Numbered from the stretch's first letter, positions 6,452 to 15,000 are shown. The stretch is DNA of 32,667 nt from Bacilli bacterium (GCA_017473105.1 JAFUNE010000004.1:1-32667), one strand, 5' to 3'. Program-made: numbers and translations. Notes: generated by a model not told the origin, from the sequence alone.

Positions 6452-7024
6452 ATGAAAATACGAAAATTTAAAAGAAAAAATCAAAAAATGAAATATAATG
6501 AAGCGAACTATATAAAAAAACAATATATGGTAAACGGAAAAGCTGTAATTCCAGTTGAACTTAAAGAGGTTGATGATTTATTTATGAAACATGATTATAA
6601 AAAACTGGAACTTTCTGATGAGGTAAGTAAGTATATAGAAGAAATCGCTTATATGATACCAATGGAAACTGATATCGTTATCGAAATACACTGTGAAAAA
6701 GTAGATAAAGAAAAAGAAGAAAGTATGAGAAAAACAATAAGAAATAACTACGGCATGGAAATAGATGATATAAAATATGATATATATAAAGCAAACATAA
6801 AATCATTTTTCTTTGGAATTATGGGTATTCTACTTTTAATAATAAATATTTTAACCGAAGAGTATATTGGAGAAGTATTATCAAATTTTATATGTGTTGT
6901 ATGGTGGGTAGCCATTTGGGATGTTGTAGAACTTCAAGTCATGGAAAAATCTGAATTAAAATGGAAAAGATTAAATTATGAACAATTATATTATTCAAAT
7001 ATAACATTTGAATATGATAAATAG
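6452..7024 (+). CDS. Two-helix membrane protein of unknown function
   Basis: I do not recognise this 190-residue protein. A very basic start (KIRKFKRKNQK) is followed by a soluble domain to about residue 115, then two membrane helices (117-134 and about 139-158, the latter with VVWWVAIW) and a short tail. Both ends are likely cytoplasmic. It lies 11 bases after the WXG/NlpC-P60 gene with an AAAGGTG ribosome site and is the last gene before a strong terminator, so it is probably co-expressed with the two surface proteins. It could be an immunity, chaperone or anchoring partner; there is no direct evidence for any of these. Confidence 0.6.
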   Translation: MKIRKFKRKNQKMKYNEANYIKKQYMVNGKAVIPVELKEVDDLFMKHDYKKLELSDEVSKYIEEIAYMIPMETDIVIEIHCEKVDKEKEESMRKTIRNNYGMEIDDIKYDIYKANIKSFFFGIMGILLLIINILTEEYIGEVLSNFICVVWWVAIWDVVELQVMEKSELKWKRLNYEQLYYSNITFEYDK

Positions 7025-7037
7025 TATAAATTAATGT

Positions 7038-7073
7038 AAAGAAAATGCTGGCAATAAAGCATTTTCTTTTTTT
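7038..7073 (+). terminator. Intrinsic terminator of the surface operon
   Basis: AAAGAAAATGC (7038-7048) pairs with GCATTTTCTTT (7059-7069), eleven pairs ending in Ts. The next promoter's extended -10 (TGATATAAT, 7076-7084) abuts it. Confidence 0.85.
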
Positions 7074-7075
7074 GA

Positions 7076-7084
7076 TGATATAAT
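7076..7084 (+). promoter_or_regulatory. Extended -10 promoter
   Basis: TGATATAAT starts three bases after the preceding T tract and lies 21 bases upstream of the start codon at 7106, so the transcript leader is short. No good -35 is possible outside the terminator stem. Confidence 0.5.
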
Positions 7085-7105
7085 AAAAATATACGGAGGT
7101 AATTT

Positions 7106-7819
7106 ATGAAATATGATTATATGACTCAATTTGTAAGACTTGCAAAAGAAGAAGGAGAACTAGGTAAAATAAGAACTAATATAGTTGCTGAACACCTAAA
7201 AAATATGCCAATTGAACAAGGATCAATGTATCAAGTAAGACCATTAGCGCCTGGATTATATGATATAAGTGCAAGAACTGTAGCAAGAGACAGTGTTAAA
7301 TTAGAAAATGATTCAAGAAAACTTACTATAGATATAAATAAAGAAAATAAAAAACGCTTAACGTCAACATTTCATTCTGATTCAAGAAAACTTGATACAA
7401 CAGGTTATATATTTGATGAAAAAGGACTATATTTATTTGATGGTGTACCAGTTGATGAACAAAGTCAAACTCTTCAATTTGTAGTTTCTTTTTACGACAC
7501 AGAGGCATTAAATTATATATTGAATTATTACGATGAATTACTTTCTAGAGATATAAAAGAAATTCAAGAAAAAGTAAGAATGGGATATGCAAGAACAGAA
7601 TTAGTGGAAATTAAAATAGCTCAAGATATGTTATTTGGTAAGACAAAAATGCATAATGGTATATTAAGAAATGCATTATTAGATCAAGGAATCACACCAG
7701 ATGATGAAATTGTAAAAGATATAGAACCTAATGAATTAATAGAATATGCAAGAAATATATATACAATAGAAGACCCAGCAATATTCATGATTGATAATAA
7801 AGAAGAAATGACAATGTAA
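7106..7819 (+). CDS. Conserved-looking hypothetical cytoplasmic protein
   Basis: I do not recognise this 237-residue protein. It has no signal peptide or membrane helix. The first half is rich in polar beta-type sequence; the second half (from about residue 130) is helical and acidic. CGGAGG with good spacing supports ATG 7106. It lies 13 bases ahead of the phosphohexomutase gene, with AAGGAG between them, so the two are likely one transcript ending at the terminator at 9196. Its role may relate to sugar-phosphate or envelope metabolism, on context alone. Confidence 0.6.
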   Translation: MKYDYMTQFVRLAKEEGELGKIRTNIVAEHLKNMPIEQGSMYQVRPLAPGLYDISARTVARDSVKLENDSRKLTIDINKENKKRLTSTFHSDSRKLDTTGYIFDEKGLYLFDGVPVDEQSQTLQFVVSFYDTEALNYILNYYDELLSRDIKEIQEKVRMGYARTELVEIKIAQDMLFGKTKMHNGILRNALLDQGITPDDEIVKDIEPNELIEYARNIYTIEDPAIFMIDNKEEMTM

Positions 7820-7832
7820 AGGAGCGTATTAT

Positions 7833-9197
7833 ATGAATATAAATATTGAAATGTTTAGAGAATATGATATTCGTGGAATATTTGGTCAAGAACTAAATGG
7901 TGAAGTTGCCTATTTAATAGGAAAAGCATTTGGAACTAAAATGAGAGAATTAAATATACCAACAACTGTAGTTGGGTATGACAATAGATTATCTTCAGTT
8001 GAACTAGAAAATAATCTAGTAAAAGGAATTTTAGAAACAGGAAGCAATGTAATAAGATTAGGACTTGTAACAACTCCTATGTGTTATTATGCAGCAAATT
8101 TATATAATACAAACTGTAGCATGATGATTACTGCATCACATAATCCAAAAGAATATAATGGATTTAAATTTTCATATAATGGAGTACACAATGCATATGG
8201 AAAAAGTGTAAAAGAAATATATGAAATTATACAAAAAGGAGAATTTGCTGTTGGAGAAGGAAAAGAAGAAGCAAGAGATATAAAAGATGCATATATTTAC
8301 TTAGTAACAAGAAATTTAACATTTGGCGGAAGAAAAATAAAAGTAGTATATGATTGTGGAAACGGAACAGCAAGTGTAATAGCAAATGAAATATTTTCAG
8401 AATTTCGAAATATTGAAAGTATAGGAATTTGCAATGTTTCAGATGGAAATTTTCCAAGTCATCATCCAGATCCATGTGTAGAAGAAAATCTTACTATGCT
8501 TAAAGAAAAAGTAAAAGAGGTTGGAGCAGATGTAGGTATAGGATATGACGGAGACTGTGATAGAGTAGGTTTCGTAGATGAAAATGGAACATTTATTGAA
8601 ATGGATAAATTTTTAATAATTATGTGGAAACACTTAATAAATAATGTTAATAAAAAAGAATGCTTATATGATGTAAAATGTTCAAAAGCACTAGAAGATG
8701 AATTAAAAAAATTAGGTGTTAAAACAATTGAATATAGAACCGGAAATTCATATACAAGAGCAGGTTCTGCAGAAGGAGATTATCCATTGAGCGGTGAATT
8801 ATCAGGGCACGTATATTTTAGAGATAGATGGCCTGGATACGACGATGGTATTTACGCTGGAATGAGATTAATAGAAATGCTATCTTATACAGATAAACCA
8901 TTAAGTAGTTTCCTAAATGATATAGTGAAATATTATTCAACTCCAGAAATTAAAGTTAAAGTCGAAGACTCTAAAAAGTTTGAAATAGTTTCGAAAATGG
9001 AAGAATATGTTAAATCAAAAGGATACAACTATATCACAATAGATGGTGTTAAAACAAAGTTTGATGATGGTTTCGCATTAGTAAGAGCTTCAAACACAGG
9101 GCCAAATTTAACAATGCGTTTTGAAGCAACAACAGAAGAAAGATTAAAAGAAATCCAAGAAGAATTCACAAATGAATTAAATAAATATATAAACTAA
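7833..9197 (+). CDS. manB: Phosphomannomutase/phosphoglucomutase
   Basis: A 454-residue alpha-D-phosphohexomutase that interconverts hexose 1- and 6-phosphates, supplying sugar nucleotides for envelope polymers. The four family signatures are present: phosphoserine loop TASHNP (S102), metal loop DGDCDR (D239, D241, D243), sugar-binding GELSGH (321-326), and phosphate-binding RASNTGP near the C-terminus. Length and motif spacing match the bacterial PMM/PGM group. The fourth metal-loop position is Cys (C242) where Gly, Phe or Ala is common. The gene symbol is a best guess; whether mannose or glucose phosphate is preferred cannot be told. It is second in an operon with an unknown protein. Confidence 0.9.
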   Translation: MNINIEMFREYDIRGIFGQELNGEVAYLIGKAFGTKMRELNIPTTVVGYDNRLSSVELENNLVKGILETGSNVIRLGLVTTPMCYYAANLYNTNCSMMITASHNPKEYNGFKFSYNGVHNAYGKSVKEIYEIIQKGEFAVGEGKEEARDIKDAYIYLVTRNLTFGGRKIKVVYDCGNGTASVIANEIFSEFRNIESIGICNVSDGNFPSHHPDPCVEENLTMLKEKVKEVGADVGIGYDGDCDRVGFVDENGTFIEMDKFLIIMWKHLINNVNKKECLYDVKCSKALEDELKKLGVKTIEYRTGNSYTRAGSAEGDYPLSGELSGHVYFRDRWPGYDDGIYAGMRLIEMLSYTDKPLSSFLNDIVKYYSTPEIKVKVEDSKKFEIVSKMEEYVKSKGYNYITIDGVKTKFDDGFALVRASNTGPNLTMRFEATTEERLKEIQEEFTNELNKYIN

Positions 9198-9220
9198 GCA
9201 TACTTTTAGTATGCTTTTTT
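9196..9220 (+). terminator. Intrinsic terminator after phosphohexomutase
   Basis: AAGCATACT (9196-9204) pairs with AGTATGCTT (9208-9216) and continues into Ts. The left arm overlaps the stop codon. Confidence 0.88.
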
Positions 9221-9272
9221 AATTTATTAAACGTAAAGTAAAAAGTACAAAACAAACAAAACATTTTTATTA

Positions 9273-9281
9273 TGATATAAT
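9273..9281 (+). promoter_or_regulatory. Extended -10 promoter of hydrolase-murF-ddl operon
   Basis: TGATATAAT lies 16 bases upstream of ATG 9298. The predicted transcript would begin close to the ribosome site GGGTGAT. Confidence 0.5.
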
Positions 9282-9297
9282 TAAATTGGGTGATTTT

Positions 9298-10038
9298 ATG
9301 CATATGACTTATAAAGATATTGCAATTAATTATGAATTTTATGAAAATGACTCAAAAATAAATTTGATTTTTTTGCATGGATGGGGTCAAAATATAGAAA
9401 TGATGATGCCAATAGCAAAACCATTTATAAAAAGACATAATGTATTATTAATAGATTTACCTGGTTTTGGTAAAAGTGAAGAACCAAAAGAAGTTTGGGA
9501 AATCTATGATTATTCAGATATGCTTAATCATATAATAAAAGAATTAAAAATAAAAAATCCTGTAATAATAGGACATTCTTTTGGTGGAAAAGTAGCTCTA
9601 GCATATTCAACAAAATATGAAACAGATAAACTAGTATTACTAGCAAGTCCATATAGAAAGAAGATTCAAAAAGAATCATTAAAATTAAAAACATTAAAAA
9701 AATTAAAAAAAGTACCAGGATTAAATAAACTAGAAAATATTGCTAAAAAATATATAGGCTCAACTGATTATAAAAATGCAAGTGAAAAAATGAGAAATAT
9801 TTTAGTAAAACATGTTAATTTAGATTTAACAGATGAACTTGATAAAGTTAAATGTCCAACATTATTAATATGGGGAACAGAAGATGCAGCAGTTGATTAT
9901 GAAGATGCTCTTTACTTAGAAAATAAAATATCAAATTGTGGACTTGTAACATACGAAGGATGCACACATTATGCATATTTAGAAAGAGCAAATCAAACAA
10001 TAAATGTTTTAAGAAGTTTTATAGGAGATGAGAATTAA
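9298..10038 (+). CDS. Alpha/beta-fold hydrolase
   Basis: The product is a 246-residue cytoplasmic alpha/beta hydrolase. It shows the oxyanion strand FLHGWGQN, LIDLPGFGKS, the nucleophile elbow GHSFGG, the acid region WGTEDAAVDY and the catalytic His in GCTHYAYLE. I choose ATG 9298, with GGGTGA at 9288-9293; a TTG at 9286 would lie on the ribosome site. Its stop overlaps the murF-like start (TAATG). The link to D-Ala-D-Ala ligation genes suggests a role in wall precursor or peptide-ester metabolism, but the substrate is not predictable. Confidence 0.85.
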   Translation: MHMTYKDIAINYEFYENDSKINLIFLHGWGQNIEMMMPIAKPFIKRHNVLLIDLPGFGKSEEPKEVWEIYDYSDMLNHIIKELKIKNPVIIGHSFGGKVALAYSTKYETDKLVLLASPYRKKIQKESLKLKTLKKLKKVPGLNKLENIAKKYIGSTDYKNASEKMRNILVKHVNLDLTDELDKVKCPTLLIWGTEDAAVDYEDALYLENKISNCGLVTYEGCTHYAYLERANQTINVLRSFIGDEN

Positions 10039-11618
10039 TGAAAACATATTTTCTTTTATCATTAATTACATATTTTGCATATTTAATTTTTAAATCAAAA
10101 AAGTATATGCATATGTTACAACAAAATTGGTATAACGATGGAAACAGATATATCAAATGGATAATGAATAATTTTGAAAAAGTATTTGTTGTATTTGATG
10201 TACTTTTCGTAATACTAGTATTTTTAAAAGGAAAGTATGCAGTAATAACATTTGCTATATTTTATGTAATTGCATATATGATTCATAAAAATAAAGTAAG
10301 TAAAGAACAATCTAAGAAGCCACTTGTTATAACAGCAAGAATAAAAAGACTTTACACTACAATGTTAATTTTACATTTACTTTTCATTATTCCAATGTTC
10401 TTTACATTTGATGAAGAATCATTAAGAGCATATTATGTATTTATGGGATTATTACTTTATATAAATCCATTTGTAATATATTTAAGTAATATTATTAACA
10501 AACCAATTGAAAAAATGGTGTTTAATCACTATAAAAGAATGGCAAAAAATAAATTAGATTCTATGACTAATTTAAAGAAAATAGGTATAACAGGAAGCTA
10601 TGGAAAAACAAGTAGTAAAAATGCACTTAATGATATTTTAAATGTAAAGTATAATTCATTTGCAACTGAAAAAAGTTTTAATACAATGAATGGTTTAATG
10701 ATTTCTATAAATAATAAACTAGATAAATTTAGTGATATATTTGTTGCAGAAATGGGAGCATTTAGACAAGGTGAAATAAAAGAAAAAGCAGAATTTATTA
10801 GACCGGAATATGCAATAATAACAACAATAGGTACAGCACATTTAGAAAGTTTCGGTTGTATTGAAAATACTCAAAAAGCAAAATTTGAATTAGTAGAAAC
10901 ACTTCCAGAAGATGGAGTAGCAGTACTAAATAAAGATGATGAATATCAAACAAGTTATGAATTAAAAAATAAATGTAAAGTAATTTGGGTATCTATGAAA
11001 GATAAAAAAGCAGATGTATATGCAAGTGATATAAAACTATCAAATAAAGGAACAACATTTAATATCACATTCAAAGATACAAAAAATACAATAGAAGTTG
11101 AAACAAAACTTTTAGGTAGTGCAAATGTATATAATGTACTTCAAGCAGTAGCACTCTCACATGAATTAGGTCTTACAGATGAACAAATAAAGATTGGTGT
11201 TAAAAGAATAGCTACAATTGAACACAGACTAGAATTAAAAAAATATGGAGAAATAAATATTATTGATGATGCTTATAATTCAAACCCAGTAGGTTCAAAA
11301 ATGGCAGTTGAAGTTTTAGGAATGATGCCTGGTAAAAAAATAATTGTAACACCAGGTATGATAGAACTAGGAGAAAAACAATACGAATTTAATATGGAGT
11401 TTGGACGTCAAATTGCAAAAGTATGTGATGAAGTTATATTGATTGGAGAAGAACAAACAAAACCAATTTTAGCAGGACTTCAAAAAGAAAAATACAAAGA
11501 TGAAAATATACATATATTAAATGATGTAAAAAAAGCATTCCCATTAATGAAAAAATTAAGTGGAAAAACAACATATGTATTACTAGAAAATGATTTACCA
11601 GATATATTTAATGAATAG
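10038..11618 (+). CDS. murF: Membrane-anchored MurF-type ligase
   Basis: The product is 526 residues. Residues 1-155 hold about four or five membrane helices (near 3-18, 48-64, 68-83, 106-123 and 131-150). The rest is a Mur ligase: P-loop GITGSYGKTS (183-192), AEMGAFRQGEI, a central domain with TIGTAHLESFG, and the C-terminal domain with IDDAYNSNP. These signatures fit MurF, which adds D-Ala-D-Ala to the UDP-MurNAc-tripeptide, and ddl follows 12 bases downstream. The membrane segment is absent from classical soluble MurF but occurs in some Firmicutes, and would place the enzyme near MraY. It overlaps the hydrolase stop by one base. Confidence 0.85.
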   Translation: MKTYFLLSLITYFAYLIFKSKKYMHMLQQNWYNDGNRYIKWIMNNFEKVFVVFDVLFVILVFLKGKYAVITFAIFYVIAYMIHKNKVSKEQSKKPLVITARIKRLYTTMLILHLLFIIPMFFTFDEESLRAYYVFMGLLLYINPFVIYLSNIINKPIEKMVFNHYKRMAKNKLDSMTNLKKIGITGSYGKTSSKNALNDILNVKYNSFATEKSFNTMNGLMISINNKLDKFSDIFVAEMGAFRQGEIKEKAEFIRPEYAIITTIGTAHLESFGCIENTQKAKFELVETLPEDGVAVLNKDDEYQTSYELKNKCKVIWVSMKDKKADVYASDIKLSNKGTTFNITFKDTKNTIEVETKLLGSANVYNVLQAVALSHELGLTDEQIKIGVKRIATIEHRLELKKYGEINIIDDAYNSNPVGSKMAVEVLGMMPGKKIIVTPGMIELGEKQYEFNMEFGRQIAKVCDEVILIGEEQTKPILAGLQKEKYKDENIHILNDVKKAFPLMKKLSGKTTYVLLENDLPDIFNE

Positions 11619-11630
11619 GAAGTGAAATAA

Positions 11631-12827
11631 ATGAAAATTAATTTAGGTGTAATATTTGGAGGACAAACAGTAGAACATGAAATAAGTGTAATATCAGCTC
11701 TACAAGCAATTCAAAATATAAATACAGATAAATATAATGTAGTACCAATATACATTTCAAAAGAAAAAACATGGTACACAGGACATATGCTTACTGATAT
11801 TGAAACATATAAAAGTTTTGATGACTTAAAAAAATATTCAAAAAAAGTAGTATTAGTAAAACAAGGAGAGGAATTTTATTTACAAAAAGTAGATGGTTTC
11901 TTAAGAAAAAATATAATATCTCTTGATGTAGTGCTACCTATAGTACATGGGAATAATGTTGAAGACGGAACACTTGCTGGATATTTAGAAACAGTAGGAA
12001 TTCCATATGTAGGTTCTCATGTATTAGGTTCAGCAATCGGGCAAGATAAAGTAGTATTAAAACAAGTATTAAAATCAGCAGGAATACCAATAACAGATTA
12101 TGTTTGGTTCTTTGATAACGAATATATTGAAGATAAAGAGGATATACTTAAGAAAGTAAAAAAATTAGGATATCCAGTAATTGTAAAACCAGCAACACTT
12201 GGCAGTAGTATAGGTATTTCAAAAGCAAAAAATGAAAAAGAATTAGAAGATTCAATCGAAGACGCTATAAAATACGATAATAAAATAGTTGTTGAAGAGT
12301 GTATCGATAATTTAGTAGAAGTTAACTCAAGTGTACTAGGAAATTATGAGTATCAAAGAGTAAGCGTTTTAGAAGAGGTAATAGGTGATGATGAAATATT
12401 AAGTTACCAAGATAAATATATGTCATCATCAAAAACAAAAGGTGTTTCATCAGGAAGTAAAGGTATGGCTTCAACAAGAAGAATAATTCCAGCAAGAATA
12501 TCTGATTCTTTAACAAAAGAAATAGAAGAAACTTCAAAAGAAGTATTCAAATTATTAAATTTAAGTGGTGTATGTAGAATAGATTATTTAATAGATTCAA
12601 AGAAAAATAAATATTATGTAAATGAACCAAATACAATTCCAGGTTCTCTTGCATTCTATTTATGGAAGGAATCTAAAATGGAATACAAAGAATTATTAGA
12701 TGAAATTATATCAATTGCAATAAAAGAATATAAAAACAAATCAAAAAAATTAAGATCATTTGATACAAATATATTCGAAGGATATAGCGGCTCTGGATTA
12801 AAGGGTATAAAAGGGTTAAAAAAATAG
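11631..12827 (+). CDS. ddl: D-alanine--D-alanine ligase
   Basis: A 398-residue ATP-grasp enzyme that makes the D-Ala-D-Ala dipeptide used by MurF. It has GGQTVEHEIS at the N-terminus (E16 binds the first D-Ala), VHGNNVEDGTLAGYLE, the ATP-binding VKPATLGSSIGIS, RIDYLID and NEPNTIPG near the C-terminus. The usual Ile in NEINTIPG is Pro here. The length is slightly above the typical 300-370 because of a C-terminal tail. GGAAGTGAAATAA supports ATG 11631. It is the last gene of the hydrolase-murF-ddl operon. VanA-type D-Ala-D-Lac activity is not suggested, since no vanH or vanX lies nearby. Confidence 0.92.
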   Translation: MKINLGVIFGGQTVEHEISVISALQAIQNINTDKYNVVPIYISKEKTWYTGHMLTDIETYKSFDDLKKYSKKVVLVKQGEEFYLQKVDGFLRKNIISLDVVLPIVHGNNVEDGTLAGYLETVGIPYVGSHVLGSAIGQDKVVLKQVLKSAGIPITDYVWFFDNEYIEDKEDILKKVKKLGYPVIVKPATLGSSIGISKAKNEKELEDSIEDAIKYDNKIVVEECIDNLVEVNSSVLGNYEYQRVSVLEEVIGDDEILSYQDKYMSSSKTKGVSSGSKGMASTRRIIPARISDSLTKEIEETSKEVFKLLNLSGVCRIDYLIDSKKNKYYVNEPNTIPGSLAFYLWKESKMEYKELLDEIISIAIKEYKNKSKKLRSFDTNIFEGYSGSGLKGIKGLKK

Positions 12828-12850
12828 GAGTAACTTAAATTACTCCTTTT
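12822..12850. terminator. Bidirectional terminator between ddl and murI
   Basis: AGGAGTAA (12826-12833) pairs with TTACTCCT (12840-12847). It has As before and Ts after, so it can end transcripts from both sides. The stop codons of both convergent genes overlap the stem. Confidence 0.85.
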
Positions 12851-13556
12851 TACTTGTTATAAATTCAACACTACCATCTTCATTTGAATCGTTTAATAAA
12901 TTATTTTCTGTTAATAATTGTTTAACTCTTTTAGCAACACCAATATTTCCGTCGATTAAAACACTATCTTTTAATATATCTTGTATTCTATCTTTCACAA
13001 GAGGGTAATGTGTACACCCAAGCACAACAGCATCAATATTCTTATCAATATATTTATCAAGTAGTGAGTGAAGGATAAAATTAATTTTCTCTTCATTATT
13101 ATTTTCAATTGCATTTGCAAGTCCATCGCAAGATATTAGAATAATATTTTCATTATTTTTAATGTTATCTTCAATCAAATCATTTAATCTATCCGAGTGA
13201 ACAGTAAGTGGAGTGGCCATTACCAAAGTATTATTATAATTATTATCGCAAGCAACTTTTACAGCAGGTTCTGTTCCTACGAATAACATATCTTTATATT
13301 TTTCTCTCAAGAATTTAATACATCTAGTAGTAGCAGTATTACAAGCGATAACAATCATTTTAACGTCAATTGAAATAAAATAGTCAACAATATTACATAC
13401 GATATCAAATAATTCATTATCGGTTTTTTCTCCATAAGGATTATTTTTAGAATCAGCATAATATATAAAATTTTCATGGGGTAACAGTTTCATTATTTCA
13501 GTTAATGTTGTTTTACCACCAATACCAGAATCAAAAACACCTATTTTTCTTTTCAT
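12840..13556 (-). CDS. murI: Glutamate racemase
   Basis: The product is 238 residues and converts L- to D-glutamate for peptidoglycan in the cytoplasm. The active-site pattern is complete: DSGIGG (9-14), NNPYGEK (38-44), ACNTAT with C72, and GCTHYPL with C181. It is slightly shorter than the typical 255-270. It faces ddl convergently and shares its terminator. An extended -10 on the minus strand (TGTTATAAT, complement of 13571-13579) lies about 15 bases upstream of the ATG, giving a very short leader. The ribosome site is weak. Confidence 0.93.
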   Translation of the reverse strand: MKRKIGVFDSGIGGKTTLTEIMKLLPHENFIYYADSKNNPYGEKTDNELFDIVCNIVDYFISIDVKMIVIACNTATTRCIKFLREKYKDMLFVGTEPAVKVACDNNYNNTLVMATPLTVHSDRLNDLIEDNIKNNENIILISCDGLANAIENNNEEKINFILHSLLDKYIDKNIDAVVLGCTHYPLVKDRIQDILKDSVLIDGNIGVAKRVKQLLTENNLLNDSNEDGSVEFITSKKE

Positions 13557-13570
13557 AATATCACAATATA

Positions 13571-13579
13571 ATTATAACA
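13571..13579 (-). promoter_or_regulatory. Extended -10 promoter of murI
   Basis: TGTTATAAT on the minus strand sits just upstream of the murI start. It has the same form as promoters at 2214, 7076, 9273, 14217, 19966 and 20959. Confidence 0.45.
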
Positions 13580-13642
13580 TAAGTAGTTCTTTTTTATAAA
13601 AAATATGATAAAATGTATAAGGTAAATAAAAGGAGATAAATT

Positions 13643-14161
13643 ATGGTAGAGAAAATAATTAAATATATATTAGGTTTATTTTCGGCTTTTTTAGAAGTTG
13701 AGTACGGAAGAGAAATATTAGTATTCATAATATCATTACTTCCAGTATTAGAATTAAGAGGAGGATTAATTGCAGCAACACTTCTAGAAGTAGAACCAGT
13801 AGTTGCCTATATAATTTCAATTATCGGGAATATTTTACCAGTACCATTTATTTTATTATTCATTAAGAAAATAATAGAATGGATGGGAAAGTCAAAAATA
13901 AACATGTTTAAAAAAATAGTAAAATTTTTACATAAAAAAGTTGAAAAAAATAAAGACAAAATTGAAAAATATGGTTATCTTGGATTAGTATTATTTGTAG
14001 GAGTACCTCTTCCAGGAACAGGAGCATGGACAGGATGTCTAGTAGCAGCATTACTTGATATGGATAGAAAAAAATCATTTGCATGCGTATTATGTGGAGT
14101 GGTAATGGCAAGTGTCATAATGATGATAATTTCTTATGGATTATTAGGAAGAGTAGTATAA
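13643..14161 (+). CDS. Small multidrug export-family membrane protein (COG2426)
   Basis: A 172-residue integral membrane protein of the Sm_multidrug_ex family. The diagnostic pieces are PVLELRGGLIAA near residue 35, GNILPVPF, and VPLPGTGAWTG in the second half, with four or five hydrophobic helices. A basic stretch (KIVKFLHKKVEKNKDKIEKYG) lies between the two halves. AAAGGAGAT supports ATG 13643. Transport of drugs has been suggested for the family, but the real substrate is unknown; it may be related to DedA-like lipid transporters. A terminator follows at 14185. Confidence 0.85.
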   Translation: MVEKIIKYILGLFSAFLEVEYGREILVFIISLLPVLELRGGLIAATLLEVEPVVAYIISIIGNILPVPFILLFIKKIIEWMGKSKINMFKKIVKFLHKKVEKNKDKIEKYGYLGLVLFVGVPLPGTGAWTGCLVAALLDMDRKKSFACVLCGVVMASVIMMIISYGLLGRVV

Positions 14162-14184
14162 ATTTACGTAAAACTCGTAAAAAT

Positions 14185-14217
14185 AAAGTATCTATAAAAT
14201 TATATAGATACTTTTTT
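14185..14217 (+). terminator. Intrinsic terminator
   Basis: AAAGTATCTATA (14185-14196) pairs with TATAGATACTTT (14203-14214), then Ts. The promoter of the next gene (TGTTATAAT, 14217-14225) overlaps its end. Confidence 0.85.
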
Positions 14218-14225
14218 GTTATAAT
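14217..14225 (+). promoter_or_regulatory. Extended -10 promoter of prsW-like gene
   Basis: TGTTATAAT begins within the T tract of the preceding terminator and lies 16 bases before ATG 14242. Confidence 0.45.
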
Positions 14226-14241
14226 AATAATAGGAGATTAT

Positions 14242-14949
14242 ATGAAAATAATATTATTATTCATGCTAATGATTTTACCAATTTGTATATTAGGACTTTC
14301 TATATACGATATGGATAAAGAAAAAGAATCACTAAAGTTACTAGTAAAACTAATGCTTAGTGGTATTTTGTCATGTTTATTAGTATTAATAATATCATTA
14401 TTCTTGATAAATATATTTCCAATATTTAATTTGAATATAGAAAGTATGAATATCGGTCAAATGTTATTATATGCATTTATATGTGTAGCATTAGTAGAAG
14501 AGGGATGTAAATTATTATTCTTATATATAACAGCATATAACCACAAAGAAAATAATTATACCTTTGATATGATTGTATACTCAGTATTTGTATCATTAGG
14601 ATTTGCATTTTTTGAAAATGTATTATATCTTTCAGGTGGAGAATTAATGATTGGTATATCAAGAGCGTTTACAGCAATACCAGCTCATGCAAGCTATGGA
14701 GTTTTTATGGGAATCTTCTTATCAAAAGCAAAATGTTATGATGTAAAAGATTTGAATAAAGCAAAAATGTATAAATTACTATCATTAATAGTACCAGTAT
14801 TAATTCATGGTTTATATGACTTATTTGTATTTAGCAATACAACATTATTTTTAGGAACCTTTATAATTAGTTTATTCTCCCTAACTCTTATGTTTTTACA
14901 TAAAAAAAGAAAAGATGACATCAAAATTTCTTTATATACTATAGAATAA
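14242..14949 (+). CDS. PrsW-family intramembrane metalloprotease
   Basis: The product is 235 residues with about seven membrane helices. The PrsW/CPBP-type signatures are present: VEEGCK (E86-E87), FAFFENVLY (E125), PAHASYGVFMG (H149) and LIHGLYD (H189), which together make the membrane-embedded metal site. PrsW in Bacillus cleaves the anti-sigma factor RsiW; no sigma/anti-sigma pair is adjacent here. AGGAGAT (14232-14238) fixes ATG 14242, although the frame is open further upstream into the preceding gene. Its substrate is unknown. Confidence 0.85.
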   Translation: MKIILLFMLMILPICILGLSIYDMDKEKESLKLLVKLMLSGILSCLLVLIISLFLINIFPIFNLNIESMNIGQMLLYAFICVALVEEGCKLLFLYITAYNHKENNYTFDMIVYSVFVSLGFAFFENVLYLSGGELMIGISRAFTAIPAHASYGVFMGIFLSKAKCYDVKDLNKAKMYKLLSLIVPVLIHGLYDLFVFSNTTLFLGTFIISLFSLTLMFLHKKRKDDIKISLYTIE

Positions 14950-14956
14950 TAAAATA

Positions 14957-14985
14957 TTGTTGATAAATATATAATTTGCTATAAT
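14957..14985 (+). promoter_or_regulatory. Promoter of the 15001 operon
   Basis: TTGTTG (14957-14962), a 17-base spacer and an extended -10 TGCTATAAT (14977-14985). ATG follows 15 bases later, so the ribosome site GGTGA (14992-14996) would be near the transcript's 5' end. Confidence 0.6.
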
Positions 14986-15000
14986 GTAGTTGGTGATAAA

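Noticed and set aside
9286..9297. TTG start for the alpha/beta hydrolase
   Set aside because: The TTG overlaps the GGGTGA ribosome site that serves ATG 9298.
14083..14241. Long N-terminal extension of the PrsW-like protein
   Set aside because: The extension reads the previous gene out of frame and through a terminator and promoter; AGGAGAT precedes ATG 14242.
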